Positions 19,462-27,673 of a DNA stretch of 64,000 bases are shown in pieces. The stretch covers positions 558,001 to 622,000 of the forward strand of contig NZ_FOCJ01000002.1 of assembly GCF_900110075.1 (NCBI RefSeq), given 5' to 3'. Below the pieces are notes generated by a model, which saw only the letters and a list, made by a program, of their open reading frames with translations, did no database searches and was not told the DNA's origin. The position numbers were made by a program, and so were the translations under genes. The number at the start of each line of letters is the position of its first letter. Positions within the stretch are counted from its first letter, which is position 1. Source of the stretch: Paenibacillus sp. OV219. Its GTDB lineage: Bacteria > Bacillota > Bacilli > Paenibacillales > Paenibacillaceae.

Positions 19462-19836
19462 ATGCGGGGATTCGGCATTATTATGGGATTTGACGGGTTG
19501 GGATGGCTGCTGCATACCTATGCGGGTATTCCTTTGCCGTCGCATGTACTGGGGCTGTTGCTGCTTGTGGCAGCTCTGTTTACGCGTGTCATCAAACTGG
19601 AGTGGGTAGAAGAGAGTGCTACTTTCCTGACGAAGCATATGATGCTGTTCTTCATACCGCTCCTCGCGGGTGTTACTGCCTTCGCCAAGATGCTAGGCGA
19701 CTCCTGGCTTGCAGCTGTAGTGTCTCTAACAGCAGGGACACTTGTCATTCTGCTGTCCACGGGCATTGCGACTCAATTTATCATCGCGTACCGCCGAAAG
19801 GAGGTGGCGGACGTTGAACAACAGTCTGATTGCTGA
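19462..19836 (+). CDS. CidA/LrgA-family membrane protein
   Basis: A 124-residue protein with about four membrane segments. GIPLPSHVLGLLLLVAALF and LTKHMMLFFIPLLAGV are the family's two hallmark regions. ATG 19462 lies 4 bp after the dehydrogenase stop; an in-frame TGA just upstream fixes this as the earliest start, so the first helix is slightly shorter than usual. It overlaps the LrgB-type gene by 23 bp. Known roles of the pair include autolysis control, pyruvate transport in Bacillus, and glycolate/glycerate transport in plant plastids (PLGG1). Here it is encoded with glyoxylate-producing enzymes. Confidence 0.85.
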   Translation: MRGFGIIMGFDGLGWLLHTYAGIPLPSHVLGLLLLVAALFTRVIKLEWVEESATFLTKHMMLFFIPLLAGVTAFAKMLGDSWLAAVVSLTAGTLVILLSTGIATQFIIAYRRKEVADVEQQSDC

Positions 19837-20503
19837 TCCGATCTTCGGCACGACGCTGACTATCGCGGCATATGGCGCTGCGCTCTTCCTGAAACGAAGA
19901 TGGAGCTGGTTGCATCCTTTAATCGCAGCGCCTCTCCTCGTTTATGTTGTATTGCAACTAGGCGACATTCCCTATAGTGCGTACCGGGTTGGCGGGGATA
20001 TGGTTACCTACTTCCTTGGGCCAGCAACTGTCGCGATGGCGGTCCCGCTGTATAAACATGCGATTCGGCTGCGTCATCTGCTGCCATCGCTGCTTCTTGG
20101 TGCTTTCGTCGGGAGTTTGCTAGGGTTGCTCGTAAATGCGCTGTCGGTCATTCTGTTTGGGGGCACAGAATCGTTTCTGCATTCGGCGCTGCCTAAGTCC
20201 GTGACTGCGGCGGTAGCGATTGATTTGTCTCGCTGGCTAGGAGGTTCGCCAGAATTGACGGCTGCGCTTACGGTGACGACCGGTCTAATCGGCAGCGTTG
20301 TTGGACCTCCACTGCTTCGGCTATGCGGGGTCACCGATAAGATTGCAGCTTCAATTGCGATTGGTGCGGCTGCGCATGGCATCGGTTCGGCAAGACTGTT
20401 GTCCGAATCGGAGGAGCAAGGCGGGCTAAGCGGATTCTCAATGGCTGCTTGCACCGTATTTACTCCTGTATTATTGCTGCCCGTTCATGCTTGGTTGCTA
20501 TAG
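19814..20503 (+). CDS. LrgB/CidB-family membrane protein
   Basis: A 229-residue polytopic protein. It has the LrgB landmarks LGPATVAMAVPLYKH, LHSALPKSVTAAVAIDLS, GGSPELTAALTVTTGLIG and ASIAIGAAAHGIGSARLL. TTG 19814 is the start, with an excellent AAAGGAGGT 7 nt upstream; the longer reading frame lacks a ribosome site. It is presumed to form one transport complex with the CidA/LrgA-type protein. It is the last gene of the allantoin operon, an unusual location; transport of glycolate or glycerate is the inferred function. Confidence 0.88.
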   Translation: MNNSLIADPIFGTTLTIAAYGAALFLKRRWSWLHPLIAAPLLVYVVLQLGDIPYSAYRVGGDMVTYFLGPATVAMAVPLYKHAIRLRHLLPSLLLGAFVGSLLGLLVNALSVILFGGTESFLHSALPKSVTAAVAIDLSRWLGGSPELTAALTVTTGLIGSVVGPPLLRLCGVTDKIAASIAIGAAAHGIGSARLLSESEEQGGLSGFSMAACTVFTPVLLLPVHAWLL

Positions 20504-20632
20504 AAGGCATTGTGAGATTTCGAGCAATTTTTACATATTTCAGCTTTTCTTAAGGTTTGTTGCCTAAATATCTGATATAGTGGCACAGTAAAGCAATAGC
20601 AGATTTCAAATGTTGGAAGGGAGACTTCAATC

Positions 20633-21766
20633 TTGAGCGAGAAAGAGAAAGAGTTTGATAAGGAAGCCCAGCTAGATGCAGTCAATAAAGAAGAGCAAGA
20701 AGGAGTCTTCTCGGTAGAATCGCGCGAAGAGCTTGAAGATAGCCGTGATGAAGCGAGTGTAGAGGCTGAAGAAAATGAAGAAGAGGAAGAGACGAAAGAG
20801 GCAGCGAAGCCAGCGGCCAATGGCGGCGGCAGAGCGTGGATGTATATCTCCATCGGTCTTGCAATTGTTCTTCTCGTATTCCTCGTGAAGTCGCCATTTG
20901 GCAGTAGCGGCGGTAACGAAACGGTTGGTTCCGTCAATGGCACCTCGATTACGAAGGATCAGCTGTATGATGCAATGGCGAAGGTTGGCGGCCAACAAAC
21001 GTTGGACAACCTTATTCAAGATGAACTTGTGAAACAAGAAGCCGATAAGAAGGGTATTGTAATCGGCGATAAAGAAGTAGATGCAGAAATTGCTAAGATT
21101 AAGAAGCAATTCCCGACAGATGCAGATTTCGAAGCTGCACTGCAGCAAGCGGGCATGTCTCTTGATGACTTGAAAGCACAAACGCCAATGCAGCTTCGTA
21201 TTTCGAAGCTTGTTGAGCCGCAAGTCAAAGTAACTGACGACGACGTGAAGAAATATTTTGACGAGAATAAAGCAACTTTCGACGAGCCTGAGCAAGTGAA
21301 GGCTTCCCACATTCTTGTGGCAACAAAAGAAGAAGCTGATGCGATTGAGAAGCAGTTGAAAGACGGCGGTGATTTCGCAGCGATCGCAAAAGAGAAATCG
21401 ACGGATCCTGGCAGCAAAGATGCTGGCGGCGACCTCGGTTACTTCAGCGCAGACAAGATGGATCCTGATTTCGCAAAAGTGGCGTTCGAGCTGAAAGCCG
21501 GCGAGACTAGCGCGCCAGTAAAGACGCAATTCGGTTACCATATCATTAAAGTATTTGATCATAAAGCAGGTAAACAAGCGACTCTCGACGAGAAGAAGGC
21601 GGATATTAAGGATACACTGATTCGTCAGAAAGTATCGGAGCTTTCTCCAACATGGCTCGCGGATTTGAAATCCAAATCCCAAATCACAAACACGTTGAAG
21701 CAAGATGAAGCGGCAGCACCAGAGGCAGCGGCACCTGAGACGACGACAAACGGCATCACAAATTAA
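20633..21766 (+). CDS. Membrane-anchored peptidyl-prolyl isomerase / foldase (PrsA-SurA-like)
   Basis: A 377-residue type II membrane protein that probably assists folding of exported proteins. Residues 1-66 are an acidic cytoplasmic stretch, 68-86 one membrane helix (MYISIGLAIVLLVFLVK), about 95-205 a SurA_N-like chaperone domain, and about 222-315 a parvulin/PpiC domain (KASHILVATKEEAD, GGDLGYFSADKMDPDF, TQFGYHIIKV). It ends in an Ala/Pro/Glu/Thr tail. It lacks the lipobox of classic PrsA. The start is TTG 20633 with GGAAGGGA upstream. Single gene with its own terminator. Confidence 0.87.
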   Translation: MSEKEKEFDKEAQLDAVNKEEQEGVFSVESREELEDSRDEASVEAEENEEEEETKEAAKPAANGGGRAWMYISIGLAIVLLVFLVKSPFGSSGGNETVGSVNGTSITKDQLYDAMAKVGGQQTLDNLIQDELVKQEADKKGIVIGDKEVDAEIAKIKKQFPTDADFEAALQQAGMSLDDLKAQTPMQLRISKLVEPQVKVTDDDVKKYFDENKATFDEPEQVKASHILVATKEEADAIEKQLKDGGDFAAIAKEKSTDPGSKDAGGDLGYFSADKMDPDFAKVAFELKAGETSAPVKTQFGYHIIKVFDHKAGKQATLDEKKADIKDTLIRQKVSELSPTWLADLKSKSQITNTLKQDEAAAPEAAAPETTTNGITN

Positions 21767-21780
21767 TAATTTTCAACTCC

Positions 21781-21830
21781 AACAACCATCACCAGCCAAT
21801 AATTGGCTTGGTGATGGTTGTTTCTTTTGT
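21781..21830 (+). terminator. Rho-independent terminator
   Basis: Long stem (AACAACCATCACC with GGTGATGGTTGTT, plus GCCAA/TTGGC) followed by TTTCTTTT. It ends the foldase gene. Confidence 0.9.
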
Positions 21831-21926
21831 GGCACAATGTACGTAATTACAAAACGTCTAGAGCCAGTAGCATGAGATTCCAGTCAAGTTCTTGTAAGCT
21901 AAGTTGACATCAGGAGATAGTAAATC

Positions 21927-21977
21927 TTTACAAGTGTTCAAATTATGTTTTACAAATGCTTAAATTCGTTGTATTAT
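21927..21977 (+). promoter_or_regulatory. oppA promoter with 22-bp-spaced direct repeats
   Basis: TTTACA (21949-21954), 17-nt spacer and TATTAT (21972-21977) form a sigma-A promoter. TTTACAAGTGTTCAAATT (21927-21944) and TTTACAAATGCTTAAATT (21949-21966) are direct repeats, 15 of 18 identical, exactly 22 bp apart, i.e. on the same helix face. The second overlaps the -35, suggesting a regulator site. An isolated TTGACA at 21904 has no well-placed -10. Confidence 0.5.
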
Positions 21978-22027
21978 TGGCTTCGGGTTTAAAAATATAA
22001 ACAAATACATGGAGGCGGGCTCAAGTA

Positions 22028-23665
22028 ATGAAGAAAAAACTGCTAGTACTTGTTTCACTCATGCTGGTCTTCACAGGCGTATTGTCAGCTTGTGGCAAGA
22101 GCGGATCTGGAGACGACCAAACGTTTCGGATGAACCTGACAACCGAACCGCCTAGTCTCGATGTAGCACAAGCACAGGATCAAGTATCCTTTACTGTGCT
22201 GAGCGGCCTTTTCGAAGGTTTGACGCGTATGGACAAAGATGGCAACATCGTTCCAGGCGTTGCTGAGAAATGGGACGTTTCTGAAGACGGCAAGAAATTT
22301 ACTTTCCACCTGCGCAGCGATGCGAAATGGTCGAATGGTGACCCAGTAACAGCACAAGACTTCGAATATTCTTGGAAGCGTACTTTGGATCCGAAACTGA
22401 ATCCACCAGCACCGTATGCTTACCAACTCTACTACATTAAAAATGCTCAAAACTACAACGTTGAAGCGGACAACCCTGATCATATCAGCGATCCTGCACA
22501 AGTTGGCGTTAAAGCAATCGACGATGCAACGCTTGAAGTTGAGTTGGAGAACCCAACACCTTACTTCCTGAACATCACAGCGTTCTTCACATCATACCCA
22601 GTCCACAAGTCGGCGCAAACAAACGCTAACTGGGCTGCAGAAGCTAAAGATTACATCTCCAACGGTCCTTTCAAAATGACTGCTTGGAAACACGGCGATT
22701 CCCTAGAACTCGTACCTAACGATAACTACTGGGATAAGAAAGACATCCACCTGAGCAGCGTTAAGTTCTCCATGGTTAAAGATCCTAACACTGAGCTTAG
22801 CATGTACAAAACAGGCAAACTTGACTGGGCTGGCTCGCCAACAGGTTCGATCCCAGCTGAGCAACTTGACAAATTCCGTCAAGAGAAAAACGCTGAGCTT
22901 CAAATCAAACCAATTGCAAGCACATACTACTACAACTTCAACAACGAGAAGAAGCCTTTCAACAACGTAAAAGTACGTAAGGCGCTTTCGATGGCGATCA
23001 ACCGCCAAGACATCGTTGATAAAGTAACTAAAGCAGGTCAAACACCAGCATTCGGTTTCGTATCCGGCGGTATCCACGGCGTGAACGGCGAATACCGTGC
23101 AGAAGTGAAAGACGACTACTTCAAAGAAGACGTAGCAGAAGCGAAGAAATTGCTTGCTGAAGGTCTTCAAGAAGAAGGCATGACTTCGATGCCTGAGTTC
23201 ACGCTTACTTTCAATGAAGGTCTGCACAAGACTGTAGCTGAAGCAATCGCGAACATGTGGAAAGAAAACCTTGGCATCACTGCTAAGACTGAAGTACAAG
23301 AATGGAAGATCTTCCTGAAAAACCGTCAAAGCTTGAACTATGACGTTGCACGCGCTGGTTGGGGAGCTGACTACAACGACCCAATGACGTTCATCGACAT
23401 GTTCACATCTAAAGGCGGAAACAACGATATCGGCTTCAAGAATGCAGATTACGATGCACTCGTTAAAGAAGCTTATGCAACAAACGATCAACAAAAACGT
23501 GTAGACGCAATGGCTAAAGCTGAGAAGATCCTTATCGGTGACAACCAAGCCATTATGCCGCTGTACTACTACACTTCTGCACAATTGATCAAACCATATG
23601 TGAAGAACTATGTAGTTGACTACTCCGGTAACATCGACTATAGCCACATCACGATTGAAAAATAA
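22028..23665 (+). CDS. oppA: Oligopeptide ABC transporter substrate-binding lipoprotein
   Basis: A 545-residue extracellular peptide-binding protein (SBP_bac_5 family). The signal peptide ends in LSAC, and the lipidated Cys is at about residue 22. Family features are TTEPPSLDVAQAQD, VAEKWDVSEDGKKFTFHLR, WSNGDPVTAQDFEYSWKRTL and RKALSMAINRQDIVDKV. GGAGGCGGG is the ribosome site. Codon choice is narrow (AAC, CAA, GAA, CGT), as in highly expressed genes. It precedes the permease genes, separated by a strong hairpin that probably allows excess of this component. Confidence 0.93.
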   Translation: MKKKLLVLVSLMLVFTGVLSACGKSGSGDDQTFRMNLTTEPPSLDVAQAQDQVSFTVLSGLFEGLTRMDKDGNIVPGVAEKWDVSEDGKKFTFHLRSDAKWSNGDPVTAQDFEYSWKRTLDPKLNPPAPYAYQLYYIKNAQNYNVEADNPDHISDPAQVGVKAIDDATLEVELENPTPYFLNITAFFTSYPVHKSAQTNANWAAEAKDYISNGPFKMTAWKHGDSLELVPNDNYWDKKDIHLSSVKFSMVKDPNTELSMYKTGKLDWAGSPTGSIPAEQLDKFRQEKNAELQIKPIASTYYYNFNNEKKPFNNVKVRKALSMAINRQDIVDKVTKAGQTPAFGFVSGGIHGVNGEYRAEVKDDYFKEDVAEAKKLLAEGLQEEGMTSMPEFTLTFNEGLHKTVAEAIANMWKENLGITAKTEVQEWKIFLKNRQSLNYDVARAGWGADYNDPMTFIDMFTSKGGNNDIGFKNADYDALVKEAYATNDQQKRVDAMAKAEKILIGDNQAIMPLYYYTSAQLIKPYVKNYVVDYSGNIDYSHITIEK

Positions 23666-23690
23666 GATTAACAAGAAAATTTAAGGGTTC

Positions 23691-23721
23691 AGGGATATAT
23701 ATGGGAACCATATATATCCCT
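23691..23721 (+). terminator. Hairpin between oppA and oppB (attenuator or mRNA-processing stem)
   Basis: Perfect 14-bp stem (AGGGATATATATGG with CCATATATATCCCT) and loop GAA. It is followed by TCTCTT rather than a pure U-tract, so partial termination or 3' stabilisation of the oppA message is more likely than a full stop. Confidence 0.65.
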
Positions 23722-23747
23722 TCTCTTATGATTGGGGAGGGCTTGGG

Positions 23748-24683
23748 ATGGCTCGGTATATAGGTGGTAAGTTTCTCAACATAATCGTTTCGCTGCTAAT
23801 TCTAGCCACCGCGACCTTTTTCTTGATGAAGGCTGTCCCAGGGGACCCTTTCACACAAGAAAAAGCAATTCCGCCTGAAATTAAGGCGCAGATTATGGCA
23901 CACTACGGTTTGGACAAGCCAATTTGGCATCAGTATTTGATTTACATGAAGAACCTGCTTCAGTTTGACCTTGGCGAATCGATGAAGAGCTCGAATCGTA
24001 CGGTTACAAGCATTATTACAGATTCATTTTCAACATCTTTCAAAATAGGTATTATTGCGATCATTGTTTCTGTCATCATTGGGGTTTACCTTGGTATGAT
24101 GGCTGCGCTGAAGCATAAGAAATTTATCGATAATTTCTTTATGTTTATTGCGGTATTAGGGATCTCGATTCCAAGCTTCGTCGTTGGTGCGATGATTCAA
24201 TATTTCCTTGGTGTTAAATTCCCGATCTTTACAGTTGCAGGGCTGGAAGGGCCGTTGGATTACGTGCTTCCCGTATTTGCACTGTCAACTCTTCCGATTG
24301 CATTCATCGCGAGGCTGACTCGCTCAACCATGCTCGAGGTACTGACCTCGGACTATATTCGTACTGCAAAAGCAAAAGGGCTTACGCCTCATGCTGTTCT
24401 TTGGCAGCACGGCTTGCGTAATGGTATTCTGCCGGTTGTCACTTATCTAGGTCCGATGACAGCGAACGTTATTACTGGTTCTGTCGTCGTGGAACAAATC
24501 TTTGGTTTGCCTGGCCTCGGTGCTTATTTCGTAGACAGTATCTCAAACCGGGATTATACCCTCATTATGGGGATCACGATCTTCTATGCCGTAATCCTTA
24601 TGGCGGCACGCTTCGTAACGGATATTCTTTACATTATCATTGATCCGCGTATCAAAATCAGCGGAGGTGTCGTTAAGAAATGA
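23748..24683 (+). CDS. oppB: Oligopeptide ABC transporter permease OppB
   Basis: A 311-residue permease with six predicted helices. It has the OppB N-terminus FLMKAVPGDPF and the EAA loop that contacts the ATPases (YIRTAKAKGLTPHAVLWQHG). The C-terminal DPRIKISGG is typical. ATG 23748 follows GGGGAGGG. It overlaps oppC by 4 bp, and works with OppC as the transmembrane heterodimer. Confidence 0.94.
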   Translation: MARYIGGKFLNIIVSLLILATATFFLMKAVPGDPFTQEKAIPPEIKAQIMAHYGLDKPIWHQYLIYMKNLLQFDLGESMKSSNRTVTSIITDSFSTSFKIGIIAIIVSVIIGVYLGMMAALKHKKFIDNFFMFIAVLGISIPSFVVGAMIQYFLGVKFPIFTVAGLEGPLDYVLPVFALSTLPIAFIARLTRSTMLEVLTSDYIRTAKAKGLTPHAVLWQHGLRNGILPVVTYLGPMTANVITGSVVVEQIFGLPGLGAYFVDSISNRDYTLIMGITIFYAVILMAARFVTDILYIIIDPRIKISGGVVKK

Positions 24684-25627
24684 GCACACAACTGAAGGAA
24701 ATTCAGCAGAACGACGTGGATGCGGGATCGCTCTTCGAGAAGCTTCCGCAGCGTCATAAAGAGGCTGAGATCATTACGGCAGAAAGCCGCTCGACTTTCC
24801 AAGAAAGCTGGGCACGCCTTCGCAAGAACAAGTATGCGATGACAGGCATGTATGTCCTGATTCTTATCATAATTTTGGCGATTGTTTGCCCGATGCTTTC
24901 TCCGTATAATACGTATACGAACGATTTGGACAATCAATTTGCAAAGCCATCGGCATCGCATTGGTTCGGTACGGACAACCTGGGCCGTGATTTGTTCACA
25001 CGTTCATGGAGAGGTGTTCAAATCTCTCTAATCGTTGGTTTTACGGCTGCGCTTATCGATCTTGTTATTGGGGTAGCGTACGGCGGTATTATGGGCTTTG
25101 CAGGCAAACGTGTCGGTAATGCGATGAATAAGTTCGCTGAAGTGCTATATGCAATTCCGTATATGCTTGTCGTTATTTTGCTGGGCGTTGTTATGGGATC
25201 TGGATTATTCACGATTATCATGGCATTGTCGATTACTGGCTGGATTACGATGTCTTGGATCGTTCGCGGACAGATCCTGCAACTCAAGAACCAGGAGTAT
25301 GTGCTTGCAGCTCAATCGATGGGGGCAAGCGGCTCGCGTATTCTGTTCCGCCACTTAATTCCGAACACTCTCGGACCGATCATCGTTACCGTAACGCTTT
25401 CGGTACCGTCTGCTATATTTACTGAAGCCTTCCTGAGCTTCTTGGGTCTAGGTGTTCAGTCGCCGGATGCTTCACTCGGTTCATTGATTAGCGAAGCGAT
25501 TTCTTCATGGACGCTGTACCCATGGGTAATGGCTATTCCGGCATCACTTCTTTGTATCACGATGATTGCATTCAATATTTTCGGTGATGGTCTGCAAGAT
25601 GCATTCGATCCGAAAATGAAAAAATAA
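24680..25627 (+). CDS. oppC: Oligopeptide ABC transporter permease OppC
   Basis: A 315-residue permease. It has a long cytoplasmic N-terminus, then a first helix from TGMYVLILIIILAIVCP, the family block HWFGTDNLGRDLFTRSWRG, and the EAA loop EYVLAAQSMGASGSRILFRH. It ends DGLQDAFDPKMKK, as expected. The start overlaps oppB (ATGA). Confidence 0.94.
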   Translation: MSTQLKEIQQNDVDAGSLFEKLPQRHKEAEIITAESRSTFQESWARLRKNKYAMTGMYVLILIIILAIVCPMLSPYNTYTNDLDNQFAKPSASHWFGTDNLGRDLFTRSWRGVQISLIVGFTAALIDLVIGVAYGGIMGFAGKRVGNAMNKFAEVLYAIPYMLVVILLGVVMGSGLFTIIMALSITGWITMSWIVRGQILQLKNQEYVLAAQSMGASGSRILFRHLIPNTLGPIIVTVTLSVPSAIFTEAFLSFLGLGVQSPDASLGSLISEAISSWTLYPWVMAIPASLLCITMIAFNIFGDGLQDAFDPKMKK

Positions 25628-25647
25628 CCTGCGCTGGGAGTGAGCTT

Positions 25648-26646
25648 ATGAGCAATCCGATTCTTAATATTTCTGATTTGCATATCTCGTTTCATGTGCG
25701 CGGTGGAGAGGTTCAGGCCGTTCGCGGAGTTAGCTTGGAAGTTAACCGCGGCGAGTCTGTTGCGATTGTCGGCGAGTCCGGCAGTGGCAAGAGCGTAACA
25801 GCTCAATCTATTCTTCGTTTGATTCCAACGCCTCCGGGCGAGTTCAAACAAGGCTCCATTACGTTTAAAGGCGAAGATTTGCTAGCCAAAACAGAGAAAG
25901 AAATGGAGTCCATCCGCGGTAAGGAGATCGGCATGATCTTCCAGGACCCAATGACTTCTCTTAATCCTACACTTACAGTTGGTCGTCAAATTTCTGAAGT
26001 GCTTCATAAGCACCAGAAAATGAACGCTGCTGATTCAACAAATCGGGCAATTGAGTTGCTAACATTAGTTGGTATTCCTAACGCTGCTGAGCGTGTGAAA
26101 CAATATCCGCACCAATTCTCTGGCGGTATGCGCCAGCGTGTAATGATTGCAATCGCTCTTGCATGTAACCCTTCTCTTCTCATTGCGGATGAACCGACAA
26201 CGGCGCTTGACGTTACGATTCAAGCTCAAATCATGACGCTGATGAAAGAGCTTCAACAGAAGACTGGGACGTCGATCATCCTGATCACGCATGACCTTGG
26301 TATCGTAGCGGATATGTGCGACCGAGTTGTCGTTATGTACGCAGGCAAGGTTGTCGAGACTGGCACGAAGCAAGAAATCTTCAAAAACCCGCAGCATCCG
26401 TATACAAGAGGCTTGCTGCGTTCGCTTCCGCGTCTGGATCAGAAGAAGGACGAGGCGCTCGTTCCGATCATCGGAACACCGCCGGATATGTCTTCGCCGC
26501 CTACAGGCTGCGCATTCTGTGCGCGTTGTGACGAAGCGATGCGTATTTGTGTCGACAACGATCCGCAGGCATACGTGCTGAGTGAAACGCAAACTGCGAA
26601 ATGTTGGCTCCATGACTCGGCCCTTAAAGGGGGAGAGAGCGCATGA
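25648..26646 (+). CDS. oppD: Oligopeptide ABC transporter ATP-binding protein OppD
   Basis: A 332-residue ATPase. Walker A is [10 protein letters not shown], the Q-loop is [10 protein letters not shown], the signature is [10 protein letters not shown], Walker B is [12 protein letters not shown], and the switch His is in ITHDLGIVA. The C-terminal oligopeptide/dipeptide extension carries Cys (GCAFCARC...C), which in this subfamily can hold an Fe-S cluster. It begins 21 bp after oppC and overlaps oppF by 4 bp. Confidence 0.94.
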   Translation: MSNPILNISDLHISFHVRGGEVQAVRGVSLEVNRGESVAIVGESGSGKSVTAQSILRLIPTPPGEFKQGSITFKGEDLLAKTEKEMESIRGKEIGMIFQDPMTSLNPTLTVGRQISEVLHKHQKMNAADSTNRAIELLTLVGIPNAAERVKQYPHQFSGGMRQRVMIAIALACNPSLLIADEPTTALDVTIQAQIMTLMKELQQKTGTSIILITHDLGIVADMCDRVVVMYAGKVVETGTKQEIFKNPQHPYTRGLLRSLPRLDQKKDEALVPIIGTPPDMSSPPTGCAFCARCDEAMRICVDNDPQAYVLSETQTAKCWLHDSALKGGESA

Positions 26647-27608
26647 AAACGAACAATAACATGCTGATTGAAGTTGATCAGTTGAAGAAATATTTTGACG
26701 TTGGTAAAGGTAAGATGCTGAAAGCGGTTAATGATATTTCCTTCGGCATTCGCGAGGGTGAGACGCTCGGTATGGTTGGCGAATCCGGCTGCGGTAAATC
26801 GACTGCGGGCAGAACGATTCTACGTTTGTATGAGCCAACTTCCGGTGCTGTTAATTTCAAGGGCCAGAACATTGTCAAAGCGAAAAGTTCATCACTGAAG
26901 GCGCTGCGCCGCGAAATGCAAATGATCTTCCAAGATCCATATGCATCGCTGAACCCGCGTTGGAAGGTAGAAGACTTGATCGCGGAGCCAATTGATATTC
27001 ACGGCCTTGCGAATGGCTCAAAAGACCGTAAGCTGCAAGTAGAACGTTTGCTTGACCGCGTAGGTCTTCGTTCGGAGCATGCAACGCGTTATCCGCATGA
27101 GTTTTCCGGCGGCCAGCGTCAGCGGATCGGGATTGCCCGCGCACTTGCCGTTAATCCGAAGTTTATCGTCTGTGATGAGCCGATCTCGGCACTTGACGTA
27201 TCTATTCAGGCGCAAGTTGTTAACTTGCTGCAAGATTTGCAGCGTGACTTGGGTCTAACGTACTTGTTCATCGCGCATGACCTTGCGATGGTTAAACATA
27301 TCAGTGACCGTGTTGCCGTTATGTACTTGGGTAAAATGGTGGAGCTTGCAGAAAGTGAAGAGCTTTATGCAAATCCGAAGCACCCGTACACCAAAGCGCT
27401 TATGTCCGCGATCCCTGTTCCGGACCCTGATGTAGAAGAAACGAAAGAACGTATCGTTCTAACTGGTGATCTGCCGAGTCCGATTAGCCCGCCAAGCGGC
27501 TGCCAATTCCGTACACGCTGTCCGTTTGCGACAGAGAAATGTGCGAACGAAGTGCCGATCTTCCGCGAAGTAGAGCCGAACCACTGGGCTGCTTGCCATT
27601 ATGCATAA
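26643..27608 (+). CDS. oppF: Oligopeptide ABC transporter ATP-binding protein OppF
   Basis: A 321-residue ATPase partner of OppD. Walker A is [11 protein letters not shown], the signature is [10 protein letters not shown], Walker B is [12 protein letters not shown], and the switch His is in IAHDLAMVK. Its C-terminal extension also has the Cys pattern [14 protein letters not shown]. Last gene of oppABCDF, followed by a strong terminator. Confidence 0.94.
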   Translation: MKTNNNMLIEVDQLKKYFDVGKGKMLKAVNDISFGIREGETLGMVGESGCGKSTAGRTILRLYEPTSGAVNFKGQNIVKAKSSSLKALRREMQMIFQDPYASLNPRWKVEDLIAEPIDIHGLANGSKDRKLQVERLLDRVGLRSEHATRYPHEFSGGQRQRIGIARALAVNPKFIVCDEPISALDVSIQAQVVNLLQDLQRDLGLTYLFIAHDLAMVKHISDRVAVMYLGKMVELAESEELYANPKHPYTKALMSAIPVPDPDVEETKERIVLTGDLPSPISPPSGCQFRTRCPFATEKCANEVPIFREVEPNHWAACHYA

Positions 27609-27624
27609 TTCGTACGAATAGAAG

Positions 27625-27664
27625 AGGACGTTTCGCGTTAGTACCCGCGAAACGTCCTTCTTTG
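27625..27664. terminator. Bidirectional terminator between oppF and arginase gene
   Basis: Perfect 13-bp stem (AGGACGTTTCGCG with CGCGAAACGTCCT), loop of 8 nt, followed by TTCTTTG. It lies between converging gene ends. Confidence 0.85.
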
Positions 27665-27673
27665 TGTGCGAGG

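Noticed and set aside
20672-21703. Long open frame (343 codons) on the minus strand opposite the foldase gene
   Set aside because: No ribosome site, Cys/Phe-rich random composition, and the + strand encodes a clear PpiC protein; antisense openness follows from the biased codons.
22703-23674. Minus-strand open frame of 323 codons opposite oppA
   Set aside because: Shadow of the highly codon-biased oppA; no family resemblance and no start signal.
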